From the IMG/VR virus record IMGVR_UViG_3300042923_000243, positions 1 to 42,715 of that record: DNA of 42,715 nucleotides; one strand, given 5' to 3'. The position numbers were made by a program, and so were the translations under genes. The DNA comes from a virus. Every line of letters begins with the position of its first letter. Positions within the stretch are counted from its first letter, which is position 1. The notes under the pieces are model-generated. The model made no database searches. It was not told where the DNA came from and saw only the letters and a list, made by a program, of their open reading frames with translations. Positions 28,534-37,149 of this stretch are shown piece after piece.

Positions 28534-28932
28534 TTACACGTTCACCACCTTTTCTGCGTTTATGATGCCGAATATCGTCCCCACATTAAAGTTAACATTG
28601 ACTTGTCTCTTGGTAACTTCAAAGTTAAAATTGTCAACAGATTCTATTCTGTCATCTTGCAGGAGCGCTTCTGTAATACGCCTTTTAAGCTCAGGTAAAA
28701 CAAAAGGAATCGGCTGGCCAAATAGGTCCACAAGCTCAATTCCATAATCCCAAGAGAATATTACATGTTCATATCTTTCTGTGTTTAAAATTAAAAATAT
28801 AGCCTGTATGACAGCTTCAATTCCATCTGTGAAGCCTATCATCCTATGCTTATCAAAATTTATTTTAAAAGCCTTACTAGGCTGTGTTTCTATTTCAAAA
28901 TCAGGTTGTAGATCATCAACTACTGGAATCAA
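28534..28932 (-). CDS. Baseplate protein, XkdS-like (DUF2634)
   Basis: The protein is 132 aa. TQPSKAFKINFDKHRMIGFT and DGIEAVIQAIFLILNTERYE with IFSWDYGIELVDLFGQP match the DUF2634/XkdS family, equivalent to gp25-like wedge proteins with a lysozyme-like core. It connects the inner baseplate and the sheath. It is coupled to the genes on both sides (4-base overlap with DUF2577, none with XkdT). Length is normal. Confidence 0.9.
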   Translation of the reverse strand: MIPVVDDLQPDFEIETQPSKAFKINFDKHRMIGFTDGIEAVIQAIFLILNTERYEHVIFSWDYGIELVDLFGQPIPFVLPELKRRITEALLQDDRIESVDNFNFEVTKRQVNVNFNVGTIFGIINAEKVVNV

Positions 28933-29360
28933 GCTACCACCACCTTATCAATTACTAAATATTTTTGTCCGCCCTGCATTCTCAAGAGCATCACCATATC
29001 ACCAGCTTTTAACGCATTGTGTACTTTTATTATCTTAGTGCCGGTTACAGCGTGGCCATGAGTGTTGTCCTGAGTTGCTCCACTGTAACTATGCGTATGC
29101 AAATCACTCGTGCCGGTTACGCCACTATAGCCGTGATTATGTGTTATATCTTCAGTTGACCAGTCCATAGTTACACTTACATCATGGTCAACAACATTGT
29201 TCGTTAAAAGCAATTGTGCTGCCCCTAAAGTTAATCTTTGTTCAACATTCACTTGAAGAGGCGCAATACTTAATACAGTACCAACCATAATAGCCATAGG
29301 ATCAGATTCTTTTATTGCTTCAAGAGCAGCTCTCTTAATTAATTTAGTTATGTCATTCAT
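28929..29360 (-). CDS. DUF2577/XkdR-like baseplate protein with three HxH motifs
   Basis: The protein is 143 aa from the ATG at 29360; a GTG at 29378 inside the previous gene is less likely. After an N-terminal helix (TKLIKRAALEAIKESDPMAI) comes a beta-barrel-like region (GTVLSIAPLQVNVEQRLTLG). Then come three HxH motifs at residues 74-76 (HNH), 88-90 (HTH) and 101-103 (HGH), 13 to 14 residues apart in glycine- and threonine-rich strands, and an OB-like end (ALKAGDMVMLLRMQGGQKYL). In P2 gpV-type spikes, HxH motifs bind iron at the tip. A spike-like role is inferred. Confidence 0.82.
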   Translation of the reverse strand: MNDITKLIKRAALEAIKESDPMAIMVGTVLSIAPLQVNVEQRLTLGAAQLLLTNNVVDHDVSVTMDWSTEDITHNHGYSGVTGTSDLHTHSYSGATQDNTHGHAVTGTKIIKVHNALKAGDMVMLLRMQGGQKYLVIDKVVVA

Positions 29361-29361
29361 G

Positions 29362-30324
29362 TTACGCAATAAAATCACCGCCTCTAACAGTCAAGTCCAT
29401 GAAGTGTTCACCATGTTTAAAATTATGCTTCGCGTTCTCAACCATCATGTAATTCTTGACAGTTATATCGCCTAAATTGAGGTTTACGACAATTAAACTA
29501 CCGCCCCTAACTCTCACATCCCCTATTATGTTTTTAAGCTTTAAACTCCTTGTTTTTCGGTTATAAAGGGATAAAAGAGCATCAGCTTTGACTTGTCCGT
29601 TTGTCTGCTCTTCAATTTTTTCAAAATATTGCAGCACACCCCATTTATCTATGTTATCCGGATCGTTAACAATGTAAATTTCTCTTTTTCCTGTCTCTGT
29701 GTTGTCATAAGCTAATTTGATTTTATTATAAGTCTGTGAATCAATCGATGAAGTATAATCAAAATCTTCTCCGGTTTCATCGTCAACAAGAAAGTCAACT
29801 TTCATAGAGCCAATGTTTTTAAGTGTGAGCTTGCCAAAATCATCATATAGCACAAACATTTCTTTCGCGTTTGCAAGTGTTATGTCCAAAGTATTTTGAG
29901 ACATATCAAACAACGTTTTGTTGTCTTCAACCCTTGAAGGAATAACAAACTTCGTGTCTTCAATTGTGCCTGGGCTTAATTGAAAATCTGCTATAAGCCT
30001 TTTATGAAAGTCACTCGCCGTCTCATTCTCAATGATATAAGTATCTTTATTTTTAAAATACCTGAGCTGATCATAAGCCGTGACTTCGATTGTTGGACCT
30101 TTATTTCTTTTCTTACTGAAGATGAATCCGTAAAATACATTCTTACCATCTTTTTTAAATGATACCGGATTTCCTTCCTGAAAGTTTAGTGTAGGATCCT
30201 TCACTACTGTAAAAGTCAACTTACCAGGTGCGCCGGCTCTGGTGGTTTCCCAACCAATAGGCTCCTCCAGTGCCGGTATTTGTATTGAGTTACCATTTTG
30301 AATTATTAAATCTACCTTATCCAA
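29362..30324 (-). CDS. XkdQ-like baseplate hub protein (gpD-like)
   Basis: The protein is 320 aa. It opens with DLIIQNGNSIQIPALEEPIG, followed by WETTRAGAPGKLTFTVVKDP, the segment FYGFIFSKKRNKGPTIEVTA and YDQLRYFKNKDTYIIENETA. These match the XkdQ/YqbQ family, which corresponds to the hub of contractile baseplates. It connects tail tube, tape measure and spike. Start overlaps the LysM gene by 8 bases. The order LysM-hub-DUF2577-DUF2634-J is exactly that of PBSX. Confidence 0.9.
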   Translation of the reverse strand: MDKVDLIIQNGNSIQIPALEEPIGWETTRAGAPGKLTFTVVKDPTLNFQEGNPVSFKKDGKNVFYGFIFSKKRNKGPTIEVTAYDQLRYFKNKDTYIIENETASDFHKRLIADFQLSPGTIEDTKFVIPSRVEDNKTLFDMSQNTLDITLANAKEMFVLYDDFGKLTLKNIGSMKVDFLVDDETGEDFDYTSSIDSQTYNKIKLAYDNTETGKREIYIVNDPDNIDKWGVLQYFEKIEEQTNGQVKADALLSLYNRKTRSLKLKNIIGDVRVRGGSLIVVNLNLGDITVKNYMMVENAKHNFKHGEHFMDLTVRGGDFIA

Positions 30325-30967
30325 AACGTATCACCTGCCCTGGATAAATTAAATTTGCATTTGCAATACTGTTTAGTGAAGCTATTTCATTATACTTTGC
30401 ACCATCACCCAATTCCTTTTTACATATTTTCCAAAGAGAGTCTCCCGGCTGAACAGTATAAGTCTTGGGTATTGGTTTCGTGACGGTTCTTTTATCTGCA
30501 ACCGACAGAGTTGTTTTGGTTGGTGTAGTTTTTATAATCGGTATTTTCTTTCCGAAATACTTGTACTGTTTCAACTTTATTGATACTATTACGTCCAACC
30601 CTTCCGTTGCGTTTTCCTCAATGTCGTAATCTTCAATCGACACCCTTAAATTCGTATCAAACAGAAGTTCTCCACCCTGGGACATCCTTGAAACGACAAA
30701 TTGAAAAGGCTCAACGCTTTGTTTCAGTGTTTCAAGTTTATTTAAGAAGAATTCTGCCGTTTTAAAACCGTTGGGATATACTCCAAATGGATATCTCACC
30801 TGAGGGAATCTCGCGTCAAAATTAACTTCTGTCAATCCGGCTCTTTTTAGCAGATTGACTTCACCATCATTTATGAGGTTTAAAGTCTTGTTTTGGTTCT
30901 TGATTTTTATTGTTAGCTTAGAAGGTGCGATTGGTAATTGTACTCCGTCTAAATAAAAACTATACAT
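30317..30967 (-). CDS. XkdP-like LysM baseplate protein
   Basis: The protein is 216 aa. The N-terminal 150 residues match the XkdP/YqbP family (YSFYLDGVQLPIAPSKLTIK, then EVNLLKRAGLTEVNFDARFP). The C-terminal 50 residues are a LysM domain (TYTVQPGDSLWKICKKELGD, ANLIYPGQVIRFG). In contractile tails this gp53-like protein clamps the hub. It lies directly after the tape measure gene (one-base overlap). Its LysM part probably acts in assembly rather than in wall binding. Confidence 0.93.
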   Translation of the reverse strand: MYSFYLDGVQLPIAPSKLTIKIKNQNKTLNLINDGEVNLLKRAGLTEVNFDARFPQVRYPFGVYPNGFKTAEFFLNKLETLKQSVEPFQFVVSRMSQGGELLFDTNLRVSIEDYDIEENATEGLDVIVSIKLKQYKYFGKKIPIIKTTPTKTTLSVADKRTVTKPIPKTYTVQPGDSLWKICKKELGDGAKYNEIASLNSIANANLIYPGQVIRFG

Positions 30968-32790
30968 TATTCATGCACCCCCTCAGCTATTGAAATTATT
31001 GAGTCTTCTAACTTTTCACCGAATATATCTATGACACCATCAATGTCCATATCTGAACTAATATTATTATGGTTGGTCATTTCCACTTTTACTTCGGCAG
31101 TCGTGAATCTATTTACAGTTTCACGTTCGGCCATATCTCTTATATATTTTAACTCTTCCTCAGATATCTCCATGCTGTCTGCAATTTTAGAAGTGTTCTC
31201 AGCTGTGTCATAAGTATTATTGTAAAGGCCTGCATAGTCTATCCCTGAGTTACTTGCTTGAGCAGCTGCATTTTCTCTCGCTATGTCAATTTCCATCTGT
31301 CTCATGGAATGATTCAAACTTGCGTCATACTTTAAATTTTTAAGTGCGTCTGCTCTTCCACGTTGTTCTGCTTCAAACTCAACTTGAGCTGTTGTTGCAA
31401 AAGTCATATGGTCCAGAGTATCAAATGCGACACCAGGTATCTTATTTAACAAATAAACAAAACCGTTGATGATATCTATAGAATCGTTAACCATGTCCTG
31501 AAGTTCAGTTAATACCCATACTTTCATGAACCCCATTAAATCGCCTATTCCATAAACACCAGTCATTACGCCCACACCAATCAAATCCCATGCATATAAA
31601 ATTTTATCTTTTGCTATTTCCCAAGCTATAGCAGCACCACCTACTGATTGAACCCATTTATAAATAGCTCCAACTGCTATTCCTATCCCTAAAGCAATCC
31701 ATGTCCAAGGATTTGTAAGCATCCCCAACATAAACTTTTTATTTTCAGCATCTGCAAGCCATATACTTGCTGCAACGATTCCCATAGCAGCAGCATACAC
31801 TGTAGCACCAGCAGCAGCTCCAAAGAATATAGGTTGAAGATTTTCCCAATTGTCACCTACCCATTGAGCTCCTTCACCAATTCCTTGGATGACTGGATCA
31901 AATACCTGAAGCATCGTATTTGCAACTTCGTTTCCCACCTGCGCCCAGGTCATTGGCATTTCTTCAAACTTAGCATTAGTTTCATCAGCTACGCTGAATA
32001 GAGCATTTTTTATAATATCCGCTGTTATAACACCATCTGATGACATTTCTTTTAATTCGCCTTTAGGTATATCCATATAATCAGCAATACTTTGAGCTAA
32101 CATTGGAGCATTTTCCATAATGGACCTAAATTCATCACCTTGTAGCTTACCAGCTGCCATGGCTTGTGTTAATTGATACATTGCAGATGTTTGTTCCTGA
32201 ACACTTGCGCCACCAATAACAAACTGTTTATTCATCTGTTCAGCAAATGCAACAATTTCTTCTGTTGAACCAAAAGCATCTCCGGCAAGCACACCGAGTT
32301 TAGCAACAGCAGCAGCCGTATCAACATATTTGGCTCTTGCATTATCAGCTGATTGATATATCATTTGTTGAAGCTCATCGGTTGTCTGCAAGCCGTCGTT
32401 CATCATTTTGAGTCGCGCTGTTGTGGAAGTCATTGTGTCTGATAGGTTTGTAATACCTTTTATACCAAACGCAACTCCAGCAGCTCCGGCAATTCTACCA
32501 ATGCCCCTTAATAAACTGTTAGCAGCTCCTGAGCCTTGATTCATTTTGTCATTTAATTGATTCTGTGCTTCAGCAGCTTCTCTTATTTCCTGTTCAACCG
32601 AATTTATTGCAATTTCGGATTTATTAAGTTCAGCTCTTGCAGCTTTAATACTGGCAGTATCTATGGAATTACCACTTACACTTTGAAGAGATTCAAAGCT
32701 ACTTAAAACCATGTTTAAAGCACTGTTCATGCTTTTCAATGCAGGTGTCATACCATTTTGTATTTGAATAGCAGTTCTTATTGTTGACAC
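30967..32790 (-). CDS. Tape measure protein
   Basis: The protein is 607 aa. It has an N-terminal coiled region, then a tape-measure domain (GIKGITNLSDTMTSTTARLK, AAAVAKLGVLAGDAFGSTEE, QFVIGGASVQEQTSAMYQLT, AAGKLQGDEFRSIMENAPML). Two hydrophobic helices follow at about 320-385 (FFGAAAGATVYAAAMGIVAA and WIALGIGIAVGAIYKW), as is usual for tape measures that enter the host membrane. Six hundred residues predict a tail of roughly 90 nm. A 13-bp hairpin (32811-32846) lies between the tail chaperone and this gene. The ATG follows AAAGGTAGG. Confidence 0.93.
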   Translation of the reverse strand: MSTIRTAIQIQNGMTPALKSMNSALNMVLSSFESLQSVSGNSIDTASIKAARAELNKSEIAINSVEQEIREAAEAQNQLNDKMNQGSGAANSLLRGIGRIAGAAGVAFGIKGITNLSDTMTSTTARLKMMNDGLQTTDELQQMIYQSADNARAKYVDTAAAVAKLGVLAGDAFGSTEEIVAFAEQMNKQFVIGGASVQEQTSAMYQLTQAMAAGKLQGDEFRSIMENAPMLAQSIADYMDIPKGELKEMSSDGVITADIIKNALFSVADETNAKFEEMPMTWAQVGNEVANTMLQVFDPVIQGIGEGAQWVGDNWENLQPIFFGAAAGATVYAAAMGIVAASIWLADAENKKFMLGMLTNPWTWIALGIGIAVGAIYKWVQSVGGAAIAWEIAKDKILYAWDLIGVGVMTGVYGIGDLMGFMKVWVLTELQDMVNDSIDIINGFVYLLNKIPGVAFDTLDHMTFATTAQVEFEAEQRGRADALKNLKYDASLNHSMRQMEIDIARENAAAQASNSGIDYAGLYNNTYDTAENTSKIADSMEISEEELKYIRDMAERETVNRFTTAEVKVEMTNHNNISSDMDIDGVIDIFGEKLEDSIISIAEGVHE

Positions 32791-32810
32791 TGTCTCACCT
32801 ACCTTTAATA

Positions 32811-32846
32811 AAGATAGGGTTTAAATCATGATCTAAACCCTATCTT
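32811..32846. terminator. 13-bp inverted repeat between tail chaperone and tape measure
   Basis: AAGATAGGGTTTA and TAAACCCTATCTT pair perfectly around 10 bases. It overlaps the stop of the frameshifted chaperone. The better T tract (CTTCTTTTTC) is on the plus strand; on the minus strand it is only TTTATT. Partial attenuation of tape measure transcription, or mRNA stabilisation, is likely. Confidence 0.6.
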
Positions 32847-33465
32847 CTTTTTCTAGTCTTTCTATTTGCTTTATTAATTTTGTCATTTTCTTTTTTCTCG
32901 TCATCACTCTTGACTTGAATAGAAGCAATTATAAATGCTTTCTCACGACGTGGCAAACTTTCATATTTGCTCGGAAGCATATGTAATTTGTGAAGGCAAT
33001 AATGGGCTACAACAGCATCAGCATCACCTTCACGTATTAGTTTTTTGCTTCTTCTATGACCTCATCCATCGGTACATCAAAGCCGTTAACTGCTTGTATT
33101 TTTTTCAAATAGTCTTGGTATTCGCCAGGCTTCAACATCACCTTTAAAAGCTTTTCTGCTCCCATTACCTTATAACTGTCCTGAAGTTCAGCATCGTTAA
33201 GATTAGGAAAAACAGTACACTTTGCAGCCATTACTCCCAGATATCCGTTAGCATCGAAATCTTGCATAAATCGATTCTTGGCACCAGGAACAGGAATCTG
33301 CTTCGTGTATTGTTTTCTTATGATTTCATCTTCTTCACTTGTTATAGATTTAATCTCCCATAACATAGGTTTGCCGTTTTCATCGACAAACCTGTTAGAA
33401 GTTGCATATTTTACATTTTCATTTTTTAACGCGTTACCCGCCAAGAAAGCACTTAAATTACTCAT
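32840..33465 (-). CDS. Tail assembly chaperone, long form by -1 frameshift
   Basis: The long form has 142 residues shared with the short chaperone, then a -1 shift at A-AAA-AAC (33040-33046) adds 66 residues up to a stop at 32840. The extension (LIREGDADAVVAHYCLHKLH, then MLPSKYESLPRREKAFIIAS) is well formed, with no stop, and resembles the T part of gpG-gpGT systems. It binds the tape measure and the tube subunits and controls tail length. The 6-base spacer and a 7-bp stem downstream make the shift very likely. The coordinates cover both frames. Confidence 0.82.
32990..33046 (-). promoter_or_regulatory. Programmed -1 frameshift signal
   Basis: Slippery heptamer A-AAA-AAC at 33040-33046, zero-frame stop TAA right after it, 6-base spacer, then GTGAAGG (33027-33033) pairing with CCTTCAC (32990-32996). 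All parts have the spacing of known -1 sites. Confidence 0.82.
33037..33465 (-). CDS. Tail assembly chaperone, short form (XkdN-like)
   Basis: The protein is 142 aa. The sequence MSNLSAFLAGNALKNENVKY, EIKSITSEEDEIIRKQYTKQ and YLGVMAAKCTVFPNLNDAEL matches XkdN-type core tail proteins, which function as gpG-like chaperones of the tape measure. It lies between the tube gene and the tape measure. Most ribosomes end here at TAA directly after the slippery site; a few shift to produce the 208-aa long form. Confidence 0.9.
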   Translation of the reverse strand: MSNLSAFLAGNALKNENVKYATSNRFVDENGKPMLWEIKSITSEEDEIIRKQYTKQIPVPGAKNRFMQDFDANGYLGVMAAKCTVFPNLNDAELQDSYKVMGAEKLLKVMLKPGEYQDYLKKIQAVNGFDVPMDEVIEEAKN

Positions 33466-33486
33466 TATTCATCATCCTTTCAAATT

Positions 33487-33954
33487 TTATAGCATACCTG
33501 CCAAATTAGTAAACTTCTCAGGCATTTCCCAGTCTTCAAACGTGAAATCAAGACTTTCATCAAGATATTCAGCGTCTGCGTCAAACCTTGTCAATAACCC
33601 ACCGTCTATATTGCAATCTTTCAAAATTATCGTCTGTCTTCCGACAGCTGAAGAAGGATCTTCGTTTGTAACCTGGATATCGAAATAGATTTCTTCACCT
33701 GTGTTTTTGTATCTGTACAATAATTCCCTGAATATAGAAGTGTTATAATGGAATGTCGCATTACCTGAACCAGTCCAGCCAGTTGCTTTATTGCCTTTTC
33801 CGGTCTTACCCAATATTGGAACTTGGCTCTTTACCTTTTCCATGTTTGCTTCAAGGTTGATAGCTTGCATGAAGTTATATCTATTACCGTCTATTGTCAC
33901 AAAACATTCGGCAAGGGAAGCACTTACGGCATCTTTAGCATTCATTGTCTGCAT
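33487..33954 (-). CDS. Tail tube protein (XkdM-like)
   Basis: The protein is 155 aa. NAKDAVSASLAECFVTIDGN, EANMEKVKSQVPILGKTGKG and NKATGWTGSGNATFHYNTSI match XkdM-type tube proteins, which stack as hexamers under the sheath and carry the DNA. FEDWEMPEKFTNLAG is the usual end. It follows the sheath gene by 17 bases, so sheath and tube are made together. Length is as expected. Confidence 0.92.
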   Translation of the reverse strand: MQTMNAKDAVSASLAECFVTIDGNRYNFMQAINLEANMEKVKSQVPILGKTGKGNKATGWTGSGNATFHYNTSIFRELLYRYKNTGEEIYFDIQVTNEDPSSAVGRQTIILKDCNIDGGLLTRFDADAEYLDESLDFTFEDWEMPEKFTNLAGML

Positions 33955-33971
33955 ACTTTACAACTCCTTCC

Positions 33972-35279
33972 TTATTGAGCCACAACAGTCATGTACAATT
34001 GAGCCATTGCATTTACAATGGTTACAACGTCATTAACTACTACAGCTTTTTTAGTTAACCCCTGTTCAACTGTCACATGATCTGCTTCAAAGTCTTCAAT
34101 GGCTCTGATTCTCTGAAGTTCTCTATGATGAGTTACAACATCATTCCAGAATGAAATACGTCCGGAAGCGTCATTCGGTACAGTGCCGAGATATTTTGTG
34201 TTGAACAATAAAGCAATATCATTTGCTATCTGGTCAACCACCCTGATTGTTTGGTTCTCTTTGAAGATGTCACCCTTGGTGTCCGAAGTTGTTACGAGTG
34301 AATTTATATCACTCAATACGCGAACATCAGTTCCAACCTTGTGGAATGTGAATTCTCCGGCCTTAATTGCCGATTCAAGCTGTGCTTGAGTGTAATTAGT
34401 ATCAACTGTGAATTCCCCATCATATTTTTTGTTCAAATTCGATTTATTGACTTCACATGCTGCGCTTATGCCTGTTACCCAGTAAACAAGTGAAGCTGCA
34501 CTCGCTCCAACATCAGTAACCGTGTTTTTAACGTTGATGTTACCCTCATAATCCGCTGGGTTAGCAAAAGTTACAACCTGGAATTTAATACCCTGCTCAT
34601 CTCTCAATCTCTTGCAGAAAGCAGAATATAATTGATTTGTAACCAAGTCATTTGAAACAACACCCATTGTATTGAATGAATAGGCTTCAGCTTTATCAAG
34701 GAATGCCTGATGCGCTGTTCCGTCAACTGCCAAGTTTGTTCCACCTGCCAGTGGTGTTGAAGCTGTAACAGCGAGTACTGCTGCCGGTTTAAAGTCAACA
34801 AAGTCATTTGATACAAGTTCAGCTGCTGTGGTCACTGTTTGTGTGTCAATCAGCTGTGTTCCAATGTAAGTTTTTACATCGAAATCTGTCGGCACATCAA
34901 CATTTGCTGATATAACAATTTTTAAATCATTACCTTTTACTCCTGCGTATTTTGCAGTTGCAAAAGTATTTGTCGCTTTAACTCCACCGCCTGTTAATTT
35001 ATAGGCGAAAAGAGTTTTAGTGTATTTGAATAAATCTCTAAGGCCTTTCATCTTTGGATCAGTGTATGCATAACCAAAGATTTTCAGAGAATCTTTTTGA
35101 AAGTCTCCGTTAGTAACTTCAAATATTTCTCCATCAGGTCCCCAATCAAGTTCCAATCCCATTGCAGCGATACCACGGTCAGAAATCGAAGCTGAGGCTC
35201 TTGCTGCTGAAATAACATTGATGTAAGCACCCGGAAGTACTTTATTTTGAGTCACAAAAGTTCCGCCACCTAATGCCAT
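33972..35279 (-). CDS. Tail sheath protein (XkdK-like)
   Basis: The protein is 435 aa. GGGTFVTQNKVLPGAYINVI, AARASASISDRGIAAMGLEL and DWGPDGEIFEV are the signature of XkdK-type contractile sheath proteins. The C terminus (RIRAIEDFEADHVTVEQGLT, VVNDVVTIVNAMAQLYMTVV) is the conserved interlocking arm. This proves a contractile (myovirus) tail. The ATG overlaps the stop of the 54-aa gene (TAATG). Sheath length fits the PBSX/phiCD group. Confidence 0.95.
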   Translation of the reverse strand: MALGGGTFVTQNKVLPGAYINVISAARASASISDRGIAAMGLELDWGPDGEIFEVTNGDFQKDSLKIFGYAYTDPKMKGLRDLFKYTKTLFAYKLTGGGVKATNTFATAKYAGVKGNDLKIVISANVDVPTDFDVKTYIGTQLIDTQTVTTAAELVSNDFVDFKPAAVLAVTASTPLAGGTNLAVDGTAHQAFLDKAEAYSFNTMGVVSNDLVTNQLYSAFCKRLRDEQGIKFQVVTFANPADYEGNINVKNTVTDVGASAASLVYWVTGISAACEVNKSNLNKKYDGEFTVDTNYTQAQLESAIKAGEFTFHKVGTDVRVLSDINSLVTTSDTKGDIFKENQTIRVVDQIANDIALLFNTKYLGTVPNDASGRISFWNDVVTHHRELQRIRAIEDFEADHVTVEQGLTKKAVVVNDVVTIVNAMAQLYMTVVAQ

Positions 35280-35443
35280 TATTTCACCTTACCTTTCATG
35301 TATTTTTTAATTAATGCGTCAACTTCACTGAAGCTGTACGTTTGGTCATCTTTCAAAAGAACATTTACAATGTCTTTTCTGTCAGTATATTTTTTGCTTT
35401 TAAGTAACTGCTCTTTTGTAAATTTTGTTTCTATCTCTTTCAT
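35279..35443 (-). CDS. Small protein before the sheath gene (54 aa)
   Basis: The ATG at 35443 follows GAGGTGA and overlaps the stop of the tail-terminator gene (ATGA). The stop overlaps the sheath start (TAATG). The product (MKEIETKFTKEQLLKSKKYT, then DRKDIVNVLLKDDQTYSFSE, ending LIKKYMKGKVK) is helical and basic. In B. subtilis PBSX a small gene (ykzL) has the same place between xkdJ and xkdK. Function is unknown; sheath assembly help is possible. Coupling on both ends supports it strongly. Confidence 0.78.
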   Translation of the reverse strand: MKEIETKFTKEQLLKSKKYTDRKDIVNVLLKDDQTYSFSEVDALIKKYMKGKVK

Positions 35444-35868
35444 TGGATCACCTCGTTATTGACTGCTACATTTTCCATGTAATCAGAAGGAATTTCCACT
35501 TTGTGAACGTATATATTGTAACTAACAAAGAAATGCAGAACCTCATCAACAATCTGATGATTAATACCTGTGCCATGAAGCTTGTCACCATTTTCAAGCG
35601 TTATAAATTCCATGGCATCATTCAATCTGTCAGCAACATCATTCATTTCTGTGTTCTTATCAGCTGTACTTGGAAAATAATGAATGTCAAATGGCTGTGT
35701 TCTGAAATACCTTTTTCCAATTACTTGCGTTTGTGCCGGGTTTAAAAGCACAATAAAAAAACAAGGTTCAGTCAAACCCTGCTTTACTGGTTCATCATGA
35801 ATTTTATAAGTGTCGCCAAATTCAAGGTTCAGCTTCTTTGAAATTGCAATTATAATATCATTTAACAT
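35440..35868 (-). CDS. Tail terminator-like protein (XkdJ-like, DUF6838)
   Basis: The protein is 142 aa. MLNDIIIAISKKLNLEFGDT and EPCFFIVLLNPAQTQVIGKR with RYFRTQPFDIHYFP match the XkdJ/DUF6838 type. It is thought to be the ring that ends the tube and joins it to the head. It lies between the HK97 gp10-like gene and the small gene before the sheath, as expected. It overlaps both neighbours. Confidence 0.82.
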   Translation of the reverse strand: MLNDIIIAISKKLNLEFGDTYKIHDEPVKQGLTEPCFFIVLLNPAQTQVIGKRYFRTQPFDIHYFPSTADKNTEMNDVADRLNDAMEFITLENGDKLHGTGINHQIVDEVLHFFVSYNIYVHKVEIPSDYMENVAVNNEVIQ

Positions 35869-36364
35869 CGAATGCCTCCCCTAAGTATTTTATTAATTTC
35901 TTTTCTATGATCTGTGGCGCCTGGGCTTCAAGTTCCTGCTCAGATACGGTCAACATAAATCTGCCATTTACCCAGCCTTTATGATTCCTTGTTCTGTGGC
36001 CAAACTCAACATAGGACGCATAGTGAACCGGATTTACTATTTCAATCTGATATACATTTCCAACCCGCTCAACTTTAAGTGAGTTCGCATATGTTTTAGC
36101 AGCATTTCCACCACCAAATACGGCAGTTGCTTCAGCTTCCTGTTCAGTTTCAGAGGTCCACCCACGTCTTAAGGTTCCACCCATCATACCAGTATCAGAA
36201 TATTCACCAACAGGTGTTCTTTTAATAACTTTTGCAAGAAGCCTTGCAGCCAGTTCTTTCGCTATGTCGTTAATGAATTTATCCAGGTCTACACCGGCAA
36301 GCTTATCAAGGTTCTTTTGTAGCCTTTTAAGCTGCTTATAATCAACCTTTCCCCACTTAGCCAT
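35858..36364 (-). CDS. HK97 gp10-like tail-component protein (XkdI-like)
   Basis: The protein is 168 aa from the ATG at 36364 behind GGTGG. It begins MAKWGKVDYKQLKRLQKNLD, then ELAARLLAKVIKRTPVGEYS and GTLRRGWTSE, with INPVHYASYVEFGHRTRN-like text (IVNPVHYASYVEFGHRTRNH). This is the HK97 gp10 family signature of head-tail joining proteins. It sits between the stopper-like protein and the tail terminator. Confidence 0.9.
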   Translation of the reverse strand: MAKWGKVDYKQLKRLQKNLDKLAGVDLDKFINDIAKELAARLLAKVIKRTPVGEYSDTGMMGGTLRRGWTSETEQEAEATAVFGGGNAAKTYANSLKVERVGNVYQIEIVNPVHYASYVEFGHRTRNHKGWVNGRFMLTVSEQELEAQAPQIIEKKLIKYLGEAFDVK

Positions 36365-36366
36365 TA

Positions 36367-36747
36367 TTAAGACCACCCATCAAACAATTCCAGGACAACC
36401 TCCTGATGTGAGCTATAAATAGCAGGCTTACCACTATTTTTATATTCTGCCGCGATACCGTTTTGTGTCACGGTAATCTTTGAACCCGGTTTAATTGTTA
36501 CCTCAGGTGCAATGAATAACTTTATTATTTGAGTCAAAATCGAACCTGTCCCGGTTGAATTGGTATTGATTATATTTTTATAAGATAAGTGGCAAGGTTT
36601 ATCGGTGTGAACATTATCTTCAACATGTTTGGTAATCTTGGTGATAGGATCCGTTAATGGGTTATATTCCGTTACGGTGCATTTGCCATCATACATTGAT
36701 TCGATAGCAGCTCTTACAGCAGCAACTGTCTTTTCATGGATTACCAT
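36367..36747 (-). CDS. Head-tail stopper-like protein (XkdH-like)
   Basis: The protein is 126 aa. The pattern MYDGKCTVTEYNPLTDPITK, DKPCHLSYKNI and IKLFIAPEVTIKPGSKITVT followed by VVLELFDGWS matches the minor capsid/stopper proteins of PBSX-like phages. They close the head channel after packaging. It overlaps the adaptor gene by 7 bases and ends 2 bases before the gp10-like start. Confidence 0.78.
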   Translation of the reverse strand: MVIHEKTVAAVRAAIESMYDGKCTVTEYNPLTDPITKITKHVEDNVHTDKPCHLSYKNIINTNSTGTGSILTQIIKLFIAPEVTIKPGSKITVTQNGIAAEYKNSGKPAIYSSHQEVVLELFDGWS

Positions 36748-37136
36748 TTTATTTTCCTATGCGAAGCGATATCGCCCTTTCCTTGATTTAACAAATAATT
36801 AATCAATGCATCCAACCTTTGTTCAGGCGTTAATGAACCGCCGAAATCAACCTTTATATCGCCTTCCTGAATGGTTTTAACAGCAGTAGTCAAATCAAAT
36901 CCGACAAGAGCCCCGGATGCCTTTTTACTATGCAAGAACTCTCCGCAAACCCTATCAACTGCAATTTGATGTAACTCATCAGGTATTTTTGTGGTCAACG
37001 TTAAAGAATCATATACACCGCAATCACTTTTTATGCTGTTCTCAACCTTATTGCTTATATAGTCAAGTACCCAATTATCACCCTGGACAACTGTGTAACC
37101 GAGTGACAATAGTCTTTCTGTGATATCAGTTAACAT
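36741..37136 (-). CDS. Head-tail adaptor-like protein
   Basis: The protein is 131 aa, mostly helical (DITERLLSLGYTVVQGDNWV, then IPDELHQIAVDRVCGEFLHS and LTPEQRLDALINYLLNQG). Position and helix layout match gp6/gp15-type adaptors (YqbG-like) that sit on the portal. It is the first connector gene after the capsid block. The assignment rests on position and general pattern rather than a sharp motif. Confidence 0.75.
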   Translation of the reverse strand: MLTDITERLLSLGYTVVQGDNWVLDYISNKVENSIKSDCGVYDSLTLTTKIPDELHQIAVDRVCGEFLHSKKASGALVGFDLTTAVKTIQEGDIKVDFGGSLTPEQRLDALINYLLNQGKGDIASHRKIKW

Positions 37137-37149
37137 TGATTATCACATC

